Origin: M2408 sp046303515
GTDB taxonomy: Bacteria > Bacteroidota > Bacteroidia > Flavobacteriales_D > Crocinitomicaceae
NCBI GenBank assembly: GCA_046303515.1
Contig: JBKCGI010000158.1
Coordinates: 18,975-82,974 of the forward strand
Direction: 5' to 3'
Length of the DNA: 64,000 bases
The notes beneath the pieces are model-generated. The model did no database searches. It was given only the letters and a program-made list of their open reading frames with translations, and was not told where the DNA came from. This document shows positions 1-8,476 of the stretch, piece after piece. Made by a program: the position numbers and the translations under genes. The first letter of the stretch is position 1. The number at the start of each line of letters is the position of its first letter.

Positions 1-390
1 GGTGTTCCAACCGACTGGGCAACTCATATGATTGGTCACGAATTGACTGCGCTTTTCGGAATAGATCATGCCAGAACTTTAGCAATCATTGCTCCCCGAT
101 TATACGAAGTAAAATTCAATAACAAACAAGAAAAATTGACACAATATGGACGCCGTGTTTGGAATTTGCAAGGAGATGATATCAGTGTGGCAAAACAAGC
201 TATTGGTAAAACGGAAGAATTTTTCAACAGTCTTGGAATTGAAACAACTATTTCTGCCTATACGAATGAGGTAGATGATGTTCACTCCATTATTCGCAAG
301 CGGTTTGAAGAACGAGGTTGGAACAATACTGGTGAAAGACAAGATTTAAGCTACGTGGAAATTGAAGAAATTGTGAAAAATGCGATTTAA
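1..390 (+). CDS. yqhD: Iron-dependent alcohol/aldehyde dehydrogenase, YqhD type (C-terminal part)
   Basis: This is the last 129 codons of a gene that begins before the window; the frame is open from base 1. The segment THMIGHELTA, followed by GIDHARTLA, matches the region of YqhD/BdhA enzymes that holds two of the histidines binding the catalytic metal. These are cytoplasmic, NADPH-dependent enzymes that reduce aldehydes (for example butyraldehyde or lipid-derived aldehydes) to alcohols. The C-terminal helical domain (KLTQYGRRVWN, then ERQDLSYVEIEEIV) also fits the family. The N-terminal cofactor domain is not visible. The family call is firm; the substrate is unknown. Confidence 0.88.
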   Translation, partial: GVPTDWATHMIGHELTALFGIDHARTLAIIAPRLYEVKFNNKQEKLTQYGRRVWNLQGDDISVAKQAIGKTEEFFNSLGIETTISAYTNEVDDVHSIIRKRFEERGWNNTGERQDLSYVEIEEIVKNAI

Positions 391-448
391 TGGTTTTTCA
401 TTAGTTTTTGAGAAAATTTAAGAAGTCAGTAAAACAAAATAATTTATG

Positions 449-456
449 TATGTTTG
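449..456 (+). promoter_or_regulatory. Bacteroidetes -7 box TATGTTTG
   Basis: TATGTTTG matches the Bacteroidetes -7 consensus TAnnTTTG. It lies 18 bases before the ATG at 475. A possible TTG start at 454 falls inside this box, which argues for 475 as the real start of the nuclease gene. No clear -33 box was seen. Confidence 0.5.
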
Positions 457-474
457 TATTTCTTACAGAAAATC

Positions 475-3297
475 ATGCAAAAATTCGTTTCATATATTGC
501 TGAACACCTAGTCAAAAGTGAAATTCCACTTCAAAATTGGGTGATTATTCTTCCTTCTGAAAGAGCAAAACAATACATTCAAAAAGCATTGTTTGAAGAA
601 ATTAAAAAGCCGTTTTTTGCGCCAAAAATGTTGACTGTAAACAACTGGGTAGCTCAGCAATCCAAAAAAGCAGTCATCGATAAAACACATTTGTTGTTGG
701 AGTTGTATGAGATTCATCAAGCTTATCCTTCGAGTGAAATTGACACATCTTTTGATGAATTTTTAAGTTGGGGAAGAATGTTGATGAGCGATTTTGATGA
801 AATTGAACGCTATCTCGTGGATTCGAACTTACTCTTTCGAAATTTGAAAGACATCAAAGAAATAGAAAATTGGAGTTTTAATTCGACGGAAGAATTAACA
901 GAAAATCAAAAGAAATACCTTGCATTCTGGGACAGACTAGGATCTTATTTCATTCAATTACAAAATAAATTAAGTGAAAAAAACACCTGCATGTTGGGTT
1001 CGGTTTATCGAAATTTAGCCGAAAATACACCAGTCTTTTTTCAAGACGAAGAAAAACACTACCTTTTTGCTGGTTTCAATGCTTTATCAAAAGCTGAAAT
1101 GCAGTTGTTTAAAAATTTAATTGATGCCAAAAAAGGACATATTCTTTTTGATTCTGATAGTTATTATTTGAAAGATAATTTCCACGAAGCGGGTTATTTT
1201 ATTCGAAAATTTAGAGATTTTATTCAGTCGAAAGACATGAACTTAGTTCGCAATGAACTGTTGACCAGTAGTAAAGAAATCGAAATTATTTCTTGTTCAC
1301 AATTAACAGGTCAAGTGAAAGTTGCTCAAACACTTTTAAATCAAATTCCAGAGGAAGAATTCTCCGAAACGATGGTTTTGTTAGCTGATGAAAGTTTGAT
1401 TATTCCTTTGTTACAAAATATTCCCAAACATGTAAAAAAAGCAAATATAACTTTGGGTTTACCCTTACGTTCAACAGCTTTGTTAACTTGGATTGAATTG
1501 ATTTTTAATATTCAAGAAGGTTTTATTCGCTACAAACGCGCGAGCATCTATCACAAAGATTTACTTGCAATGTGGAATCATCCCTTTTTCAATGAAATTT
1601 TATCGGATGAAGAGCGTCAAATCGTTTATAAAAAGGAAAAAGAAATTCAAAGTAGAAATATTATTTTCCAATCGCTAAAAAATGCTCAGATTTCCGAAAA
1701 AAGTGATGCTATTTTAAAAATTTTGTTTGAACCTTGGGAAAATTCTTGGTCTCTGGCAATCAAAAATATGCGTTTGATGAATCAATTACTTTACGAAGGA
1801 TTTGATCCAAATAAGGAGGAGAATAAACTGGAAAAAGCTATCATTCAGCGATTTGATGAGGTTATAATTGATTTTCAAAATTGTATTGATGAATCTTTTC
1901 CCGAAATGTCGTTGAGAAGTTTCAAAACGCTTTTTAATCAAGAATGGACAACAGAAAACATTGCTTATTATGGAAATCCAATTGATGGAGTGCAAGTTAT
2001 GGGTCTGTTGGAAACACGTTTGCTCGATTTCAAAAATATCATTGTTTTAGGTTTAAATGAAGGGAAAATGCCTCCCTCAAATGCCATAAACTCCTTGATC
2101 CCAATGGATTTAAGAAAATTTGTTGGATTACCTACAGTTCGCGACAAACAAGGCTTATTTGCGCACCACTTTTACCGTTTGTTACACGGAGCTGAAAAAG
2201 TTTACATTACATATCATAATGGTGTTGATTCGATTGCCTTTGCAGAAAAAAGTCGTTTTGTGGCTCAGATCGAAATGGAATTGGCAAAATCTAATCCAAA
2301 TATCAAAATAACGAAGAGAGATTATACAATTCTGCAAGAAAACAAGGAATCAACTGATAAGAAAATAGTTAAAACTCCTGAAATTATCGAACAACTAGAT
2401 TTCCTGTTTGCAAATGGACTTTCGCCCTCAATGGTTAAAAAATATTTTACGTGCCCACTAGATTTTTATTTCCAATACGTATTGAAGTTTGGTGAAGAGA
2501 AAAAAGTAGAAGAAGAATTGGAAAGCAACACTTTTGGAACTCTAATTCATACAGTTCTAGAGAATTTATATCAAAAATTTAATGAAGAAAAAGCAGGTAA
2601 ATCGGCACCAAATCTAACAGAAAAAGATATTGATTTCATGCTAAAATCCTTTGAACCATTACTTTTCGAAGAATTCAAAACATACTTTAATGGAGATGCC
2701 CAAGCTTTTTTAACAGGAAAGAATTTCTTGAGTTATTCCATGTCTATTGAAATGTGTAAACAGTTTTTACTTTCAGAAAAACAATTTTTTCAAAAAAACC
2801 CTTTGGCAGTTATTCGCATCAAAGCGCTAGAAATGGCTGTTGATACAACTTTGGAACTAGATCTTTTTGGCGAAAAAAAATCAATAAAACTGAAGGGATT
2901 CATTGATCGTGTAGATGAAATTGACGGACAAATTAGAATTTTAGATTACAAAACTGGTAAGGTTGATATAAAAGATGTTGCTAATGCAATGCCAAATTTT
3001 CAAGGAACAGAATTAGAATATTTACTAAAATCTACTGAAAAAACGAAACACTTTTTTCAATTGATGACATACTTATTTTTATTTTATCAAAAAACAGGCA
3101 CAGTGGCCAATCAAAACGGAATAATTTCAATGGTCAATTTTAAACAAAACCCATTTTTGATGACCGCAAAAGAGATTTCAAATGAAGATTTGATAAAATT
3201 TTACCCTCAAATGTTACAACAAATTTTAGAAGACATTTACAATTCGTCGACCTTTTTTGAACACAATGCGAAATCAAAATTTTGTGATTACTGTTAA
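475..3297 (+). CDS. PD-(D/E)XK nuclease family protein, AddB-like
   Basis: A 940-residue cytoplasmic protein. The N-terminal two thirds resemble the helicase-like fold of AddB/RexB proteins, but the start (VIILPSERAKQ) has no Walker A GKT motif, so this half is probably not an ATPase. The last third is a RecB-family nuclease: a cysteine at about residue 660 (FTCPLDFYF) opens the domain and the catalytic ILDYKTGK motif lies at about 822-829. The likely role is end processing in double-strand break repair with an AddA partner, which is not in this window. The protein stops right after FCDYC (Cys937 and Cys940), so the expected fourth cysteine of the iron-sulfur cluster is missing. The ATG at 475 was chosen because the in-frame TTG upstream lies inside the -7 box. 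Confidence 0.8.
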   Translation: MQKFVSYIAEHLVKSEIPLQNWVIILPSERAKQYIQKALFEEIKKPFFAPKMLTVNNWVAQQSKKAVIDKTHLLLELYEIHQAYPSSEIDTSFDEFLSWGRMLMSDFDEIERYLVDSNLLFRNLKDIKEIENWSFNSTEELTENQKKYLAFWDRLGSYFIQLQNKLSEKNTCMLGSVYRNLAENTPVFFQDEEKHYLFAGFNALSKAEMQLFKNLIDAKKGHILFDSDSYYLKDNFHEAGYFIRKFRDFIQSKDMNLVRNELLTSSKEIEIISCSQLTGQVKVAQTLLNQIPEEEFSETMVLLADESLIIPLLQNIPKHVKKANITLGLPLRSTALLTWIELIFNIQEGFIRYKRASIYHKDLLAMWNHPFFNEILSDEERQIVYKKEKEIQSRNIIFQSLKNAQISEKSDAILKILFEPWENSWSLAIKNMRLMNQLLYEGFDPNKEENKLEKAIIQRFDEVIIDFQNCIDESFPEMSLRSFKTLFNQEWTTENIAYYGNPIDGVQVMGLLETRLLDFKNIIVLGLNEGKMPPSNAINSLIPMDLRKFVGLPTVRDKQGLFAHHFYRLLHGAEKVYITYHNGVDSIAFAEKSRFVAQIEMELAKSNPNIKITKRDYTILQENKESTDKKIVKTPEIIEQLDFLFANGLSPSMVKKYFTCPLDFYFQYVLKFGEEKKVEEELESNTFGTLIHTVLENLYQKFNEEKAGKSAPNLTEKDIDFMLKSFEPLLFEEFKTYFNGDAQAFLTGKNFLSYSMSIEMCKQFLLSEKQFFQKNPLAVIRIKALEMAVDTTLELDLFGEKKSIKLKGFIDRVDEIDGQIRILDYKTGKVDIKDVANAMPNFQGTELEYLLKSTEKTKHFFQLMTYLFLFYQKTGTVANQNGIISMVNFKQNPFLMTAKEISNEDLIKFYPQMLQQILEDIYNSSTFFEHNAKSKFCDYC

Positions 3298-3339
3298 ATA
3301 ATATAAAATAATGCTTATTTTTTTGGACATTTACAACCA

Positions 3340-3360
3340 TTAGATTAAATTTACATCTAA
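3340..3360 (+). promoter_or_regulatory. Dyad TTAGAT-N9-ATCTAA over a possible -7 box
   Basis: A perfect 6-base inverted repeat (3340-3345 and 3355-3360) encloses TAAATTTA at 3346-3353, which is one base off the TAnnTTTG consensus. It lies 8 bases before the start of the lipoprotein gene that opens the sigma factor operon. The spacing would suit an operator covering the promoter. This is inferred from symmetry only. Confidence 0.3.
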
Positions 3361-3368
3361 TAAACATT

Positions 3369-4007
3369 ATGAAAAGTCTTTTGTTATTTTTACTTATTGT
3401 TATTTCATTATCTTGCAGTAAATACAAGTTAAGTCAACCATGTACCTTACAGTTTCAAAGTGATTATATTTCCACTTCAAATCCAATTGACGAAAATTAT
3501 TCTGGAAGCTTAAATGTTACAAGCATAACCTTTAGCGGAGAAAGGGAAAAAGGTGACGCAGTTGAAATAAAAAAAGTTCTAGAGACCAAATCAATGGAAA
3601 TTGGAAAAGGAATTGCTTTCGATACTCCAATTGATATTCCAGTTGGAATTTATACTAATTATAACGTAAAGATTAGATTATCAGATTACAATTCAATTCG
3701 CATAGAAAAAAATATTACTAACGGCATAAACAAACCCATTCTGATTGAAATCAATGAAGGCCTAGAATTAATTTTCCTTGCAAGCGAAAAATCTCCGGAA
3801 TTAAAGAAAAAAGAAATGTATACAGCAAATTTAATTTGGAACTTGAATCAACTTTTTGCTGGTTTGTCTAATCAAAGTATTAATAATTCACCTACTGTTT
3901 TAATTAATGGAATTGAAACAGTTGTTATAAGTGCAAGTTCAAATGCTGATAAGCTTGATAAAATTAAAACAAATTTAAGTAACGCTATTCAATTAAAAAT
4001 AGAATAA
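3369..4007 (+). CDS. Hypothetical lipoprotein at the head of a sigma factor operon
   Basis: A 212-residue protein with a lipoprotein signal: Lys2, a hydrophobic stretch, then ISLSC with the acylated Cys at 16. The mature part looks rich in beta strands (for example IDIPVGIYTNYNVKIRL) and ends in an acidic, helical tail. I do not recognise the family; the general style recalls DUF4382-like envelope lipoproteins, but that is weak. It ends one base before the start of the ECF sigma factor gene, so the two are almost certainly co-transcribed. It may be a target or an extracytoplasmic part of that signalling unit. Function unknown. Confidence 0.75.
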   Translation: MKSLLLFLLIVISLSCSKYKLSQPCTLQFQSDYISTSNPIDENYSGSLNVTSITFSGEREKGDAVEIKKVLETKSMEIGKGIAFDTPIDIPVGIYTNYNVKIRLSDYNSIRIEKNITNGINKPILIEINEGLELIFLASEKSPELKKKEMYTANLIWNLNQLFAGLSNQSINNSPTVLINGIETVVISASSNADKLDKIKTNLSNAIQLKIE

Positions 4008-4008
4008 T

Positions 4009-4557
4009 TTGGTTGATAATGAGTTAAACGATATCATTAATGGTTGCTCCAATTGGAATAAAGAGAGCCAGGAAAAGTTATATCGTTTATTTTCAAAGCC
4101 TCTATACAAAACTTGCTGTTTATATGCGAAAAATGAAGATGAGGCTGCCGATTTATTGCACGATACCTTTATTCATGTTTTCAAAAACATTCAACAATTT
4201 AATTTTCAAGGATCTTTCGAAGGGTGGATAAAAAAAGTATGTGTAAACTTATGTTTGCAAGAAATTAGAATACAAAATAAAATCAAAGAGGTTTCACTCG
4301 AGGCAGGTTTGCATGAAATAATAGAGGCGGAGGATAATTCTGGAGAAATAGAAATTCAGAATGAGAGTGTTTTTTCAAAAGTACTTGAGGAAATCAATAA
4401 ACTTCCAGCAAAAGCTGCATTAGTAATCAAATTATATATTTTTGAAGGCTGGTCTCATGCCCAAATTGCGGAAGAATTAGATATTTCCATTGGTACTTCA
4501 AAATCTCAATTGAATTACGCTAGAAAACTCATTAAAGAACGCTGCTATGCAAAATGA
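4009..4557 (+). CDS. RNA polymerase ECF-type sigma factor
   Basis: A 182-residue sigma-70 family protein of the extracytoplasmic function class. Region 2 is seen in DEAADLLHDTFIHVFKNI and region 4 in WSHAQIAEELDISIGTSK followed by LNYARKLIKE. The start is TTG at 4009, one base after the stop of the lipoprotein gene; no ATG occurs before region 2. Its end overlaps the next gene by 11 bases, so translation is probably coupled. It likely directs RNA polymerase to a small set of envelope genes in response to its membrane partner downstream. Family call firm; regulon unknown. Confidence 0.9.
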   Translation: MVDNELNDIINGCSNWNKESQEKLYRLFSKPLYKTCCLYAKNEDEAADLLHDTFIHVFKNIQQFNFQGSFEGWIKKVCVNLCLQEIRIQNKIKEVSLEAGLHEIIEAEDNSGEIEIQNESVFSKVLEEINKLPAKAALVIKLYIFEGWSHAQIAEELDISIGTSKSQLNYARKLIKERCYAK

Positions 4558-5863
4558 GTCTAACGATATAAATGATTTTTTATCTGAAAAAATGAGAGAA
4601 TCTTTTTCAGCATGGAATCCTTCGTTTGATCACGAAACTAATTGGCGTGAACTGTCAAAATCTATTGACACAGAAATAAGTTTGAATCAACTAAAAAATG
4701 ATATTGCTAAGAGCGAAATTGAAGTTCCTGAAGCAATTTGGTTCAATTTAAACAACTCTTTGGAAAAAGATTTTGTAGATGAAAAATTAAAATTAGACTA
4801 TACACATTGGAATCCAAGTCCCACAGAATCTACATTTGAGGAAATACAGGAAAGTATACAATTAGAAAAAGTTTGGAGTAAATTGAATCAAAGTTTGAAT
4901 CAAGAAGAAATAAAACAAACGATTTCAATTTCAAAAGTGCTAATTTTAATAAGTATTCTTTTCATTAGTTATTTTACAAACGATCATTTTTTCTTGAATA
5001 AAAAGAACAAAATTCAACTGGTAAATAAGCAAGGAATTCCAACTATTTTAAAAGTTAACAATCAAAAAGAGAATACTGAAGTAAATAATGTACCTCAATC
5101 TAATCCAAAGCAAATTGCGTTTACTAGAAGTCAAGAGGAAAACAATTTTCTTGCAATAAAGGAGGCAATTAAAATTAATGATTCAAAAAATCACATCCAT
5201 AATGCTCTTGAAACAGAAAATAACCAGGCACAAATATTAAATCCAATAAAAACATTACCTGTATTCCAAAATCCTATTTTTAATATTGAAGAAAAAGCAA
5301 TTTTGAATTTATCAGAAAATAACCCTAGGAACAAAGGGAATATCGGAATTAATTATTTTACTACTATAAATCTCATTCAAAATAATTCTATTAAAAATTT
5401 AACCACGAATGTTGCTGGTTTAGGATACGAATTTGGTTTGTTTTTTAGACATAAAATAAAAAACTTAACGCAAGAATATTGTGTAAACTATAATCTATTT
5501 AATCAAACTGAAAACACCTTTGATAATGGTACTTTTACACGGAGTAAATACACTATTTCTGGCATTAAAATAAATACATTTACTGCGATTCCATTACTTT
5601 CAAAATTTAATTTAGGTGGAGGATTAAGTACTTTTTTACCCATCCAAGCCATTAAAGAGCGAGAAAATACCATTGTAGATTTACCAAAAATAAATGCCGT
5701 AAATTTTGGATTAAATGTAGGTTTAGACTACAATTTAGGTATATTGAAAGCAAATAAAATAAAGTTCTGCTTCAAGTACGAAACTATTTTTTCATTAAAC
5801 AATACAACATCAAATTTTAAACTTTTCCAAAATTATAATTTGGGTTTAAAATATAATTTTTAA
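4547..5863 (+). CDS. Anti-sigma-like membrane protein with C-terminal beta-barrel-like domain
   Basis: A 438-residue protein overlapping the sigma factor gene by 11 bases. Residues 1-127 are soluble and charged and contain a tandem duplication: WNPS at 23-26 and again at 88-91, each followed by a W..LN.SL motif (65-72 and 110-117). One transmembrane helix follows at about 128-143. Next comes an Asn/Gln/Lys-rich linker to about residue 255, then about 180 residues of alternating polar and aromatic strands ending in NLGLKYNF, as in outer-membrane beta-barrels. The layout suggests a cytoplasmic sigma-binding head, an inner-membrane anchor, a periplasmic linker and an outer-membrane domain. Similar proteins follow ECF sigma genes in other Bacteroidetes. 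Sigma binding is inferred. Confidence 0.7.
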   Translation: MQNESNDINDFLSEKMRESFSAWNPSFDHETNWRELSKSIDTEISLNQLKNDIAKSEIEVPEAIWFNLNNSLEKDFVDEKLKLDYTHWNPSPTESTFEEIQESIQLEKVWSKLNQSLNQEEIKQTISISKVLILISILFISYFTNDHFFLNKKNKIQLVNKQGIPTILKVNNQKENTEVNNVPQSNPKQIAFTRSQEENNFLAIKEAIKINDSKNHIHNALETENNQAQILNPIKTLPVFQNPIFNIEEKAILNLSENNPRNKGNIGINYFTTINLIQNNSIKNLTTNVAGLGYEFGLFFRHKIKNLTQEYCVNYNLFNQTENTFDNGTFTRSKYTISGIKINTFTAIPLLSKFNLGGGLSTFLPIQAIKERENTIVDLPKINAVNFGLNVGLDYNLGILKANKIKFCFKYETIFSLNNTTSNFKLFQNYNLGLKYNF

Positions 5864-5881
5864 ATTTTTTCCAACCTTTTT

Positions 5882-5889
5882 TATTTTTG
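5882..5889 (+). promoter_or_regulatory. Possible -7 box TATTTTTG in an intergenic gap
   Basis: TATTTTTG matches TAnnTTTG and lies 19 bases after the end of the barrel protein. It is followed by about 80 bases with no open frame and then a strong terminator, so it may drive a short untranslated RNA. No -33 box was identified. Confidence 0.25.
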
Positions 5890-5971
5890 ATCATCTAATG
5901 ATTATAAAGTCTTTTGATTTTATAAGAAATTGATGAATTTAAAATTTTCTCTGGGTAGTAGTAGAGAAAAA

Positions 5972-6013
5972 GGGGGAACTTCGGATTTTATATTCGAGTT
6001 CCCCTTCTTTTTT
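5972..6013 (+). terminator. Rho-independent terminator
   Basis: A GC-rich stem (GGGGAACTTCG pairing with CGAGTTCCCC, with one bulged base) is followed by TTCTTTTTT. It lies about 110 bases after the sigma operon and before the aspS promoter, so it ends the operon or a short RNA between them. Confidence 0.8.
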
Positions 6014-6028
6014 AAGTGATCTTGCGCT

Positions 6029-6058
6029 TTTGATTCTTAATTCAATTACTTATCTTTG
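6029..6058 (+). promoter_or_regulatory. aspS promoter (TTTG-N18-TATCTTTG)
   Basis: TTTG at 6029-6032 and TATCTTTG at 6051-6058 are separated by 18 bases. This is close to the Bacteroidetes housekeeping pattern TTTG-N19-21-TAnnTTTG. It predicts a leader of about 35 bases before the aspS ATG. Confidence 0.65.
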
Positions 6059-6100
6059 CACCCTCACCGCGTTCATAGCAACGCAGTTAATTTTTAAAGA

Positions 6101-7846
6101 ATGTACAGAACTCACACAAATGGCGAATTACGCACATCGGATATTGGAAAACAAGTAACACTCTCAGGCTGGATGCAGCGCTCAAGAGATTTGGGTGGAA
6201 TGACTTTTATCGATTTGCGCGATCGCTATGGTGTAACACAGTTGGCATTTAATTTGGAAGAAAATACAGATTTGTGTATGCAAGCGCGTAAATTGGGACG
6301 TGAATTTGTGATTCAAGTGGAAGGAACTGTCATTGAACGTTCTTCAAAAAATAAAAATATGCCAACTGGAGACATTGAAATCAAAGTTGAAAAATTATCT
6401 GTGTTAAATGCAGCTAAAACTCCACCTTTCACGATTGAAGATGAAACGGATGGTGGTGAAGAAATCAGAGCGCAATACCGTTATTTGGATTTAAGAAGAA
6501 ATCCAGTACAAGAAAAATTGCGTCTGAGAAATAAAGTGGCTCTAGAAACTCGTAAATATTTGGATAGTTTAGATTTTTTAGATGTTGAAACACCTTATTT
6601 GATCAAATCTACACCTGAAGGAGCAAGAGATTTCGTTGTTCCAAGCCGCATGAATGAAGGGGAATTTTACGCTTTACCTCAATCACCTCAAACCTTTAAA
6701 CAATTGTTGATGGTTTCTGGATTTGACCGTTATTACCAAATCGTAAAATGTTTCCGTGACGAAGATTTACGTGCAGATAGACAACCAGAGTTTACACAAA
6801 TTGACTGTGAAATGGCTTTCGTTGAACAAGAAGATATTTTACAAACTTTTGAAGGACTGATTAAACATTTATTCAAAACGGTTCGTGGAATTGAATTTGA
6901 AGGAGCATTTCCAAGAATGGATTACGCTGAAGCGATGGCAAAATATGGTTCAGACAAGCCAGACATTCGTTTCGGAATGGAATTCGTTGATTTAACTGAA
7001 ATTGTAAAAGGAAAAGATTTCCCTGTTTTTGATAATGCTGAAACAATTTTAGCAATTAATGCAGAGCAGACAAATTCTTATACTAGAAAGCAAATTGATG
7101 CTTTAACAGATTTTGTTAAGCGTCCACAAATTGGAGCAACTGGCTTAATTTATTTGCGTTGCAACGAAGATGGTACTTTGAAAAGTTCTGTAGATAAATT
7201 CTATTCAGAAGAAGAGTTGAAAAAATGGGCTGAAAAGACAAACGCTAAACCTGGAGATTTAATTTTCTTGTTATGCGGTGATTTGGATAAAGTCAGAAAA
7301 CAAATGAATGAATTGCGTTTGCACCTTGGAAACGAGTTAGGTTTGCGTAATCCAAATGATTTTAAGCCTTTGTGGGTATTAGATTTCCCATTATTAGAAT
7401 GGGACGAAGAAAACGGAAGATACCACGCGATGCACCATCCATTTACTTCTCCAAAACCAGAAGATTTTCATTTAATTGGAACAGATCCTGGAAAAGTTCG
7501 TGCAAATGCTTACGATTTAGCGATGAATGGTGTAGAATTAGGTGGAGGTTCGATTCGTATTCATGACAGAGATTTACAGTCTCAAATGTTTGACTTACTA
7601 GGATTTACTAAAGAAGAAGCTCAAAATCAATTTGGATTCTTGATGAATGCTTTTGAATATGGAGCGCCACCACACGGAGGTTTAGCTTTTGGGTTAGATC
7701 GATTGGTTGCAACGATGGGAGGTTCTGACTCAATAAGAGATTACATTGCCTTCCCAAAAAACAATCGTGGTCGTGATGTGATGATTGACGCGCCTTCTTT
7801 GCTAAGCGAAGAGCAATTGAAAGAGTTGAATATTAAATTGAGATAA
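6101..7846 (+). CDS. aspS: Aspartyl-tRNA synthetase
   Basis: A 581-residue class II aminoacyl-tRNA synthetase that charges tRNA-Asp with aspartate in the cytoplasm. The N-terminal OB-fold anticodon-binding domain (about 1-110) starts YRTHTNGELR. Motif 2 is FRDEDLRADRQPEFTQID at about 223-240, the bacterial GAD insertion domain lies at about 290-420, and motif 3 is GLAFGLDRLVATMGG near 530-545. Length and order match the bacterial family. It stands alone, with its own promoter and a terminator just upstream. Confidence 0.98.
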   Translation: MYRTHTNGELRTSDIGKQVTLSGWMQRSRDLGGMTFIDLRDRYGVTQLAFNLEENTDLCMQARKLGREFVIQVEGTVIERSSKNKNMPTGDIEIKVEKLSVLNAAKTPPFTIEDETDGGEEIRAQYRYLDLRRNPVQEKLRLRNKVALETRKYLDSLDFLDVETPYLIKSTPEGARDFVVPSRMNEGEFYALPQSPQTFKQLLMVSGFDRYYQIVKCFRDEDLRADRQPEFTQIDCEMAFVEQEDILQTFEGLIKHLFKTVRGIEFEGAFPRMDYAEAMAKYGSDKPDIRFGMEFVDLTEIVKGKDFPVFDNAETILAINAEQTNSYTRKQIDALTDFVKRPQIGATGLIYLRCNEDGTLKSSVDKFYSEEELKKWAEKTNAKPGDLIFLLCGDLDKVRKQMNELRLHLGNELGLRNPNDFKPLWVLDFPLLEWDEENGRYHAMHHPFTSPKPEDFHLIGTDPGKVRANAYDLAMNGVELGGGSIRIHDRDLQSQMFDLLGFTKEEAQNQFGFLMNAFEYGAPPHGGLAFGLDRLVATMGGSDSIRDYIAFPKNNRGRDVMIDAPSLLSEEQLKELNIKLR

Positions 7847-7872
7847 AAAATAATTTCAAACTGAGTTATTCG

Positions 7873-7880
7873 TATTTTTG
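7873..7880 (+). promoter_or_regulatory. -7 box TATTTTTG
   Basis: Matches TAnnTTTG and ends 15 bases before the ATG at 7896. A possible in-frame TTG start at 7878 lies inside this box and is therefore rejected. Confidence 0.5.
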
Positions 7881-7895
7881 TATAAAATATTTCAT

Positions 7896-8414
7896 ATGAA
7901 GTTTTTCATTTTATTATCTATCAGCTTACTTGCTTCTTGTGCAATGTTTAAAAGCAAAAACTCAAAGTATCAAGTAAGCGGTAAAATCGAAATTCACAAA
8001 CCTTATTGTGGAGGTGCAAAACCAACTCCTGAAATTGCCAAAGGAGAATTTGAGCCTTATGCTAATGCAACTTTTTATGTGAAAACGCAGATGAATAATG
8101 ACAAAAAATTGGAGACAGTTTTAAAATTCAAAACGGATTCTAAAGGTAATTATAAATTCAAAATCAAAAAAGGAACATATGTAGTTGTGCACGAAGACAA
8201 AATGTTAAGTTTTGAGCAATATAAAGAAAAATACAGCAAACCAGTTGACCAACTATTGGAATATGTTGGAGATAAGGAAGCAAAAGAACATTACGAACGT
8301 TTAGATTTTAGTATAGATGTTCAGGGGAAAAAGGACTTTTCATATACCTACCAAACAAAATGTTTTTGTGGAATGAATCCCTTAATGAAATATATCGGAC
8401 CAAAGCCAATGTAA
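7896..8414 (+). CDS. Hypothetical lipoprotein
   Basis: A 172-residue protein with a lipoprotein signal (LLASC, acylated Cys at 15). The mature part has a beta-sandwich feel, with VSGKIEIHKPYCGG, then TDSKGNYKFKIKKGTYVVV. This resembles the carboxypeptidase-regulatory-like folds common in Bacteroidetes surface proteins. A C-terminal cysteine pair (CFCGMNP) may form a disulfide with the cysteine in KPYCGG. The ATG at 7896 fits the -7 box and signal peptide. Function unknown. Confidence 0.75.
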   Translation: MKFFILLSISLLASCAMFKSKNSKYQVSGKIEIHKPYCGGAKPTPEIAKGEFEPYANATFYVKTQMNNDKKLETVLKFKTDSKGNYKFKIKKGTYVVVHEDKMLSFEQYKEKYSKPVDQLLEYVGDKEAKEHYERLDFSIDVQGKKDFSYTYQTKCFCGMNPLMKYIGPKPM

Positions 8415-8476
8415 GAATTCAATCATAGATTAATAATAAAAAAACAATATCAAAGTTTAATTTAAAATTCAAAAAT

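Noticed and set aside
454..474. TTG start adding seven residues to the AddB-like nuclease
   Set aside because: The codon lies inside a TAnnTTTG -7 box, so the transcript should begin after it; the ATG at 475 fits better.
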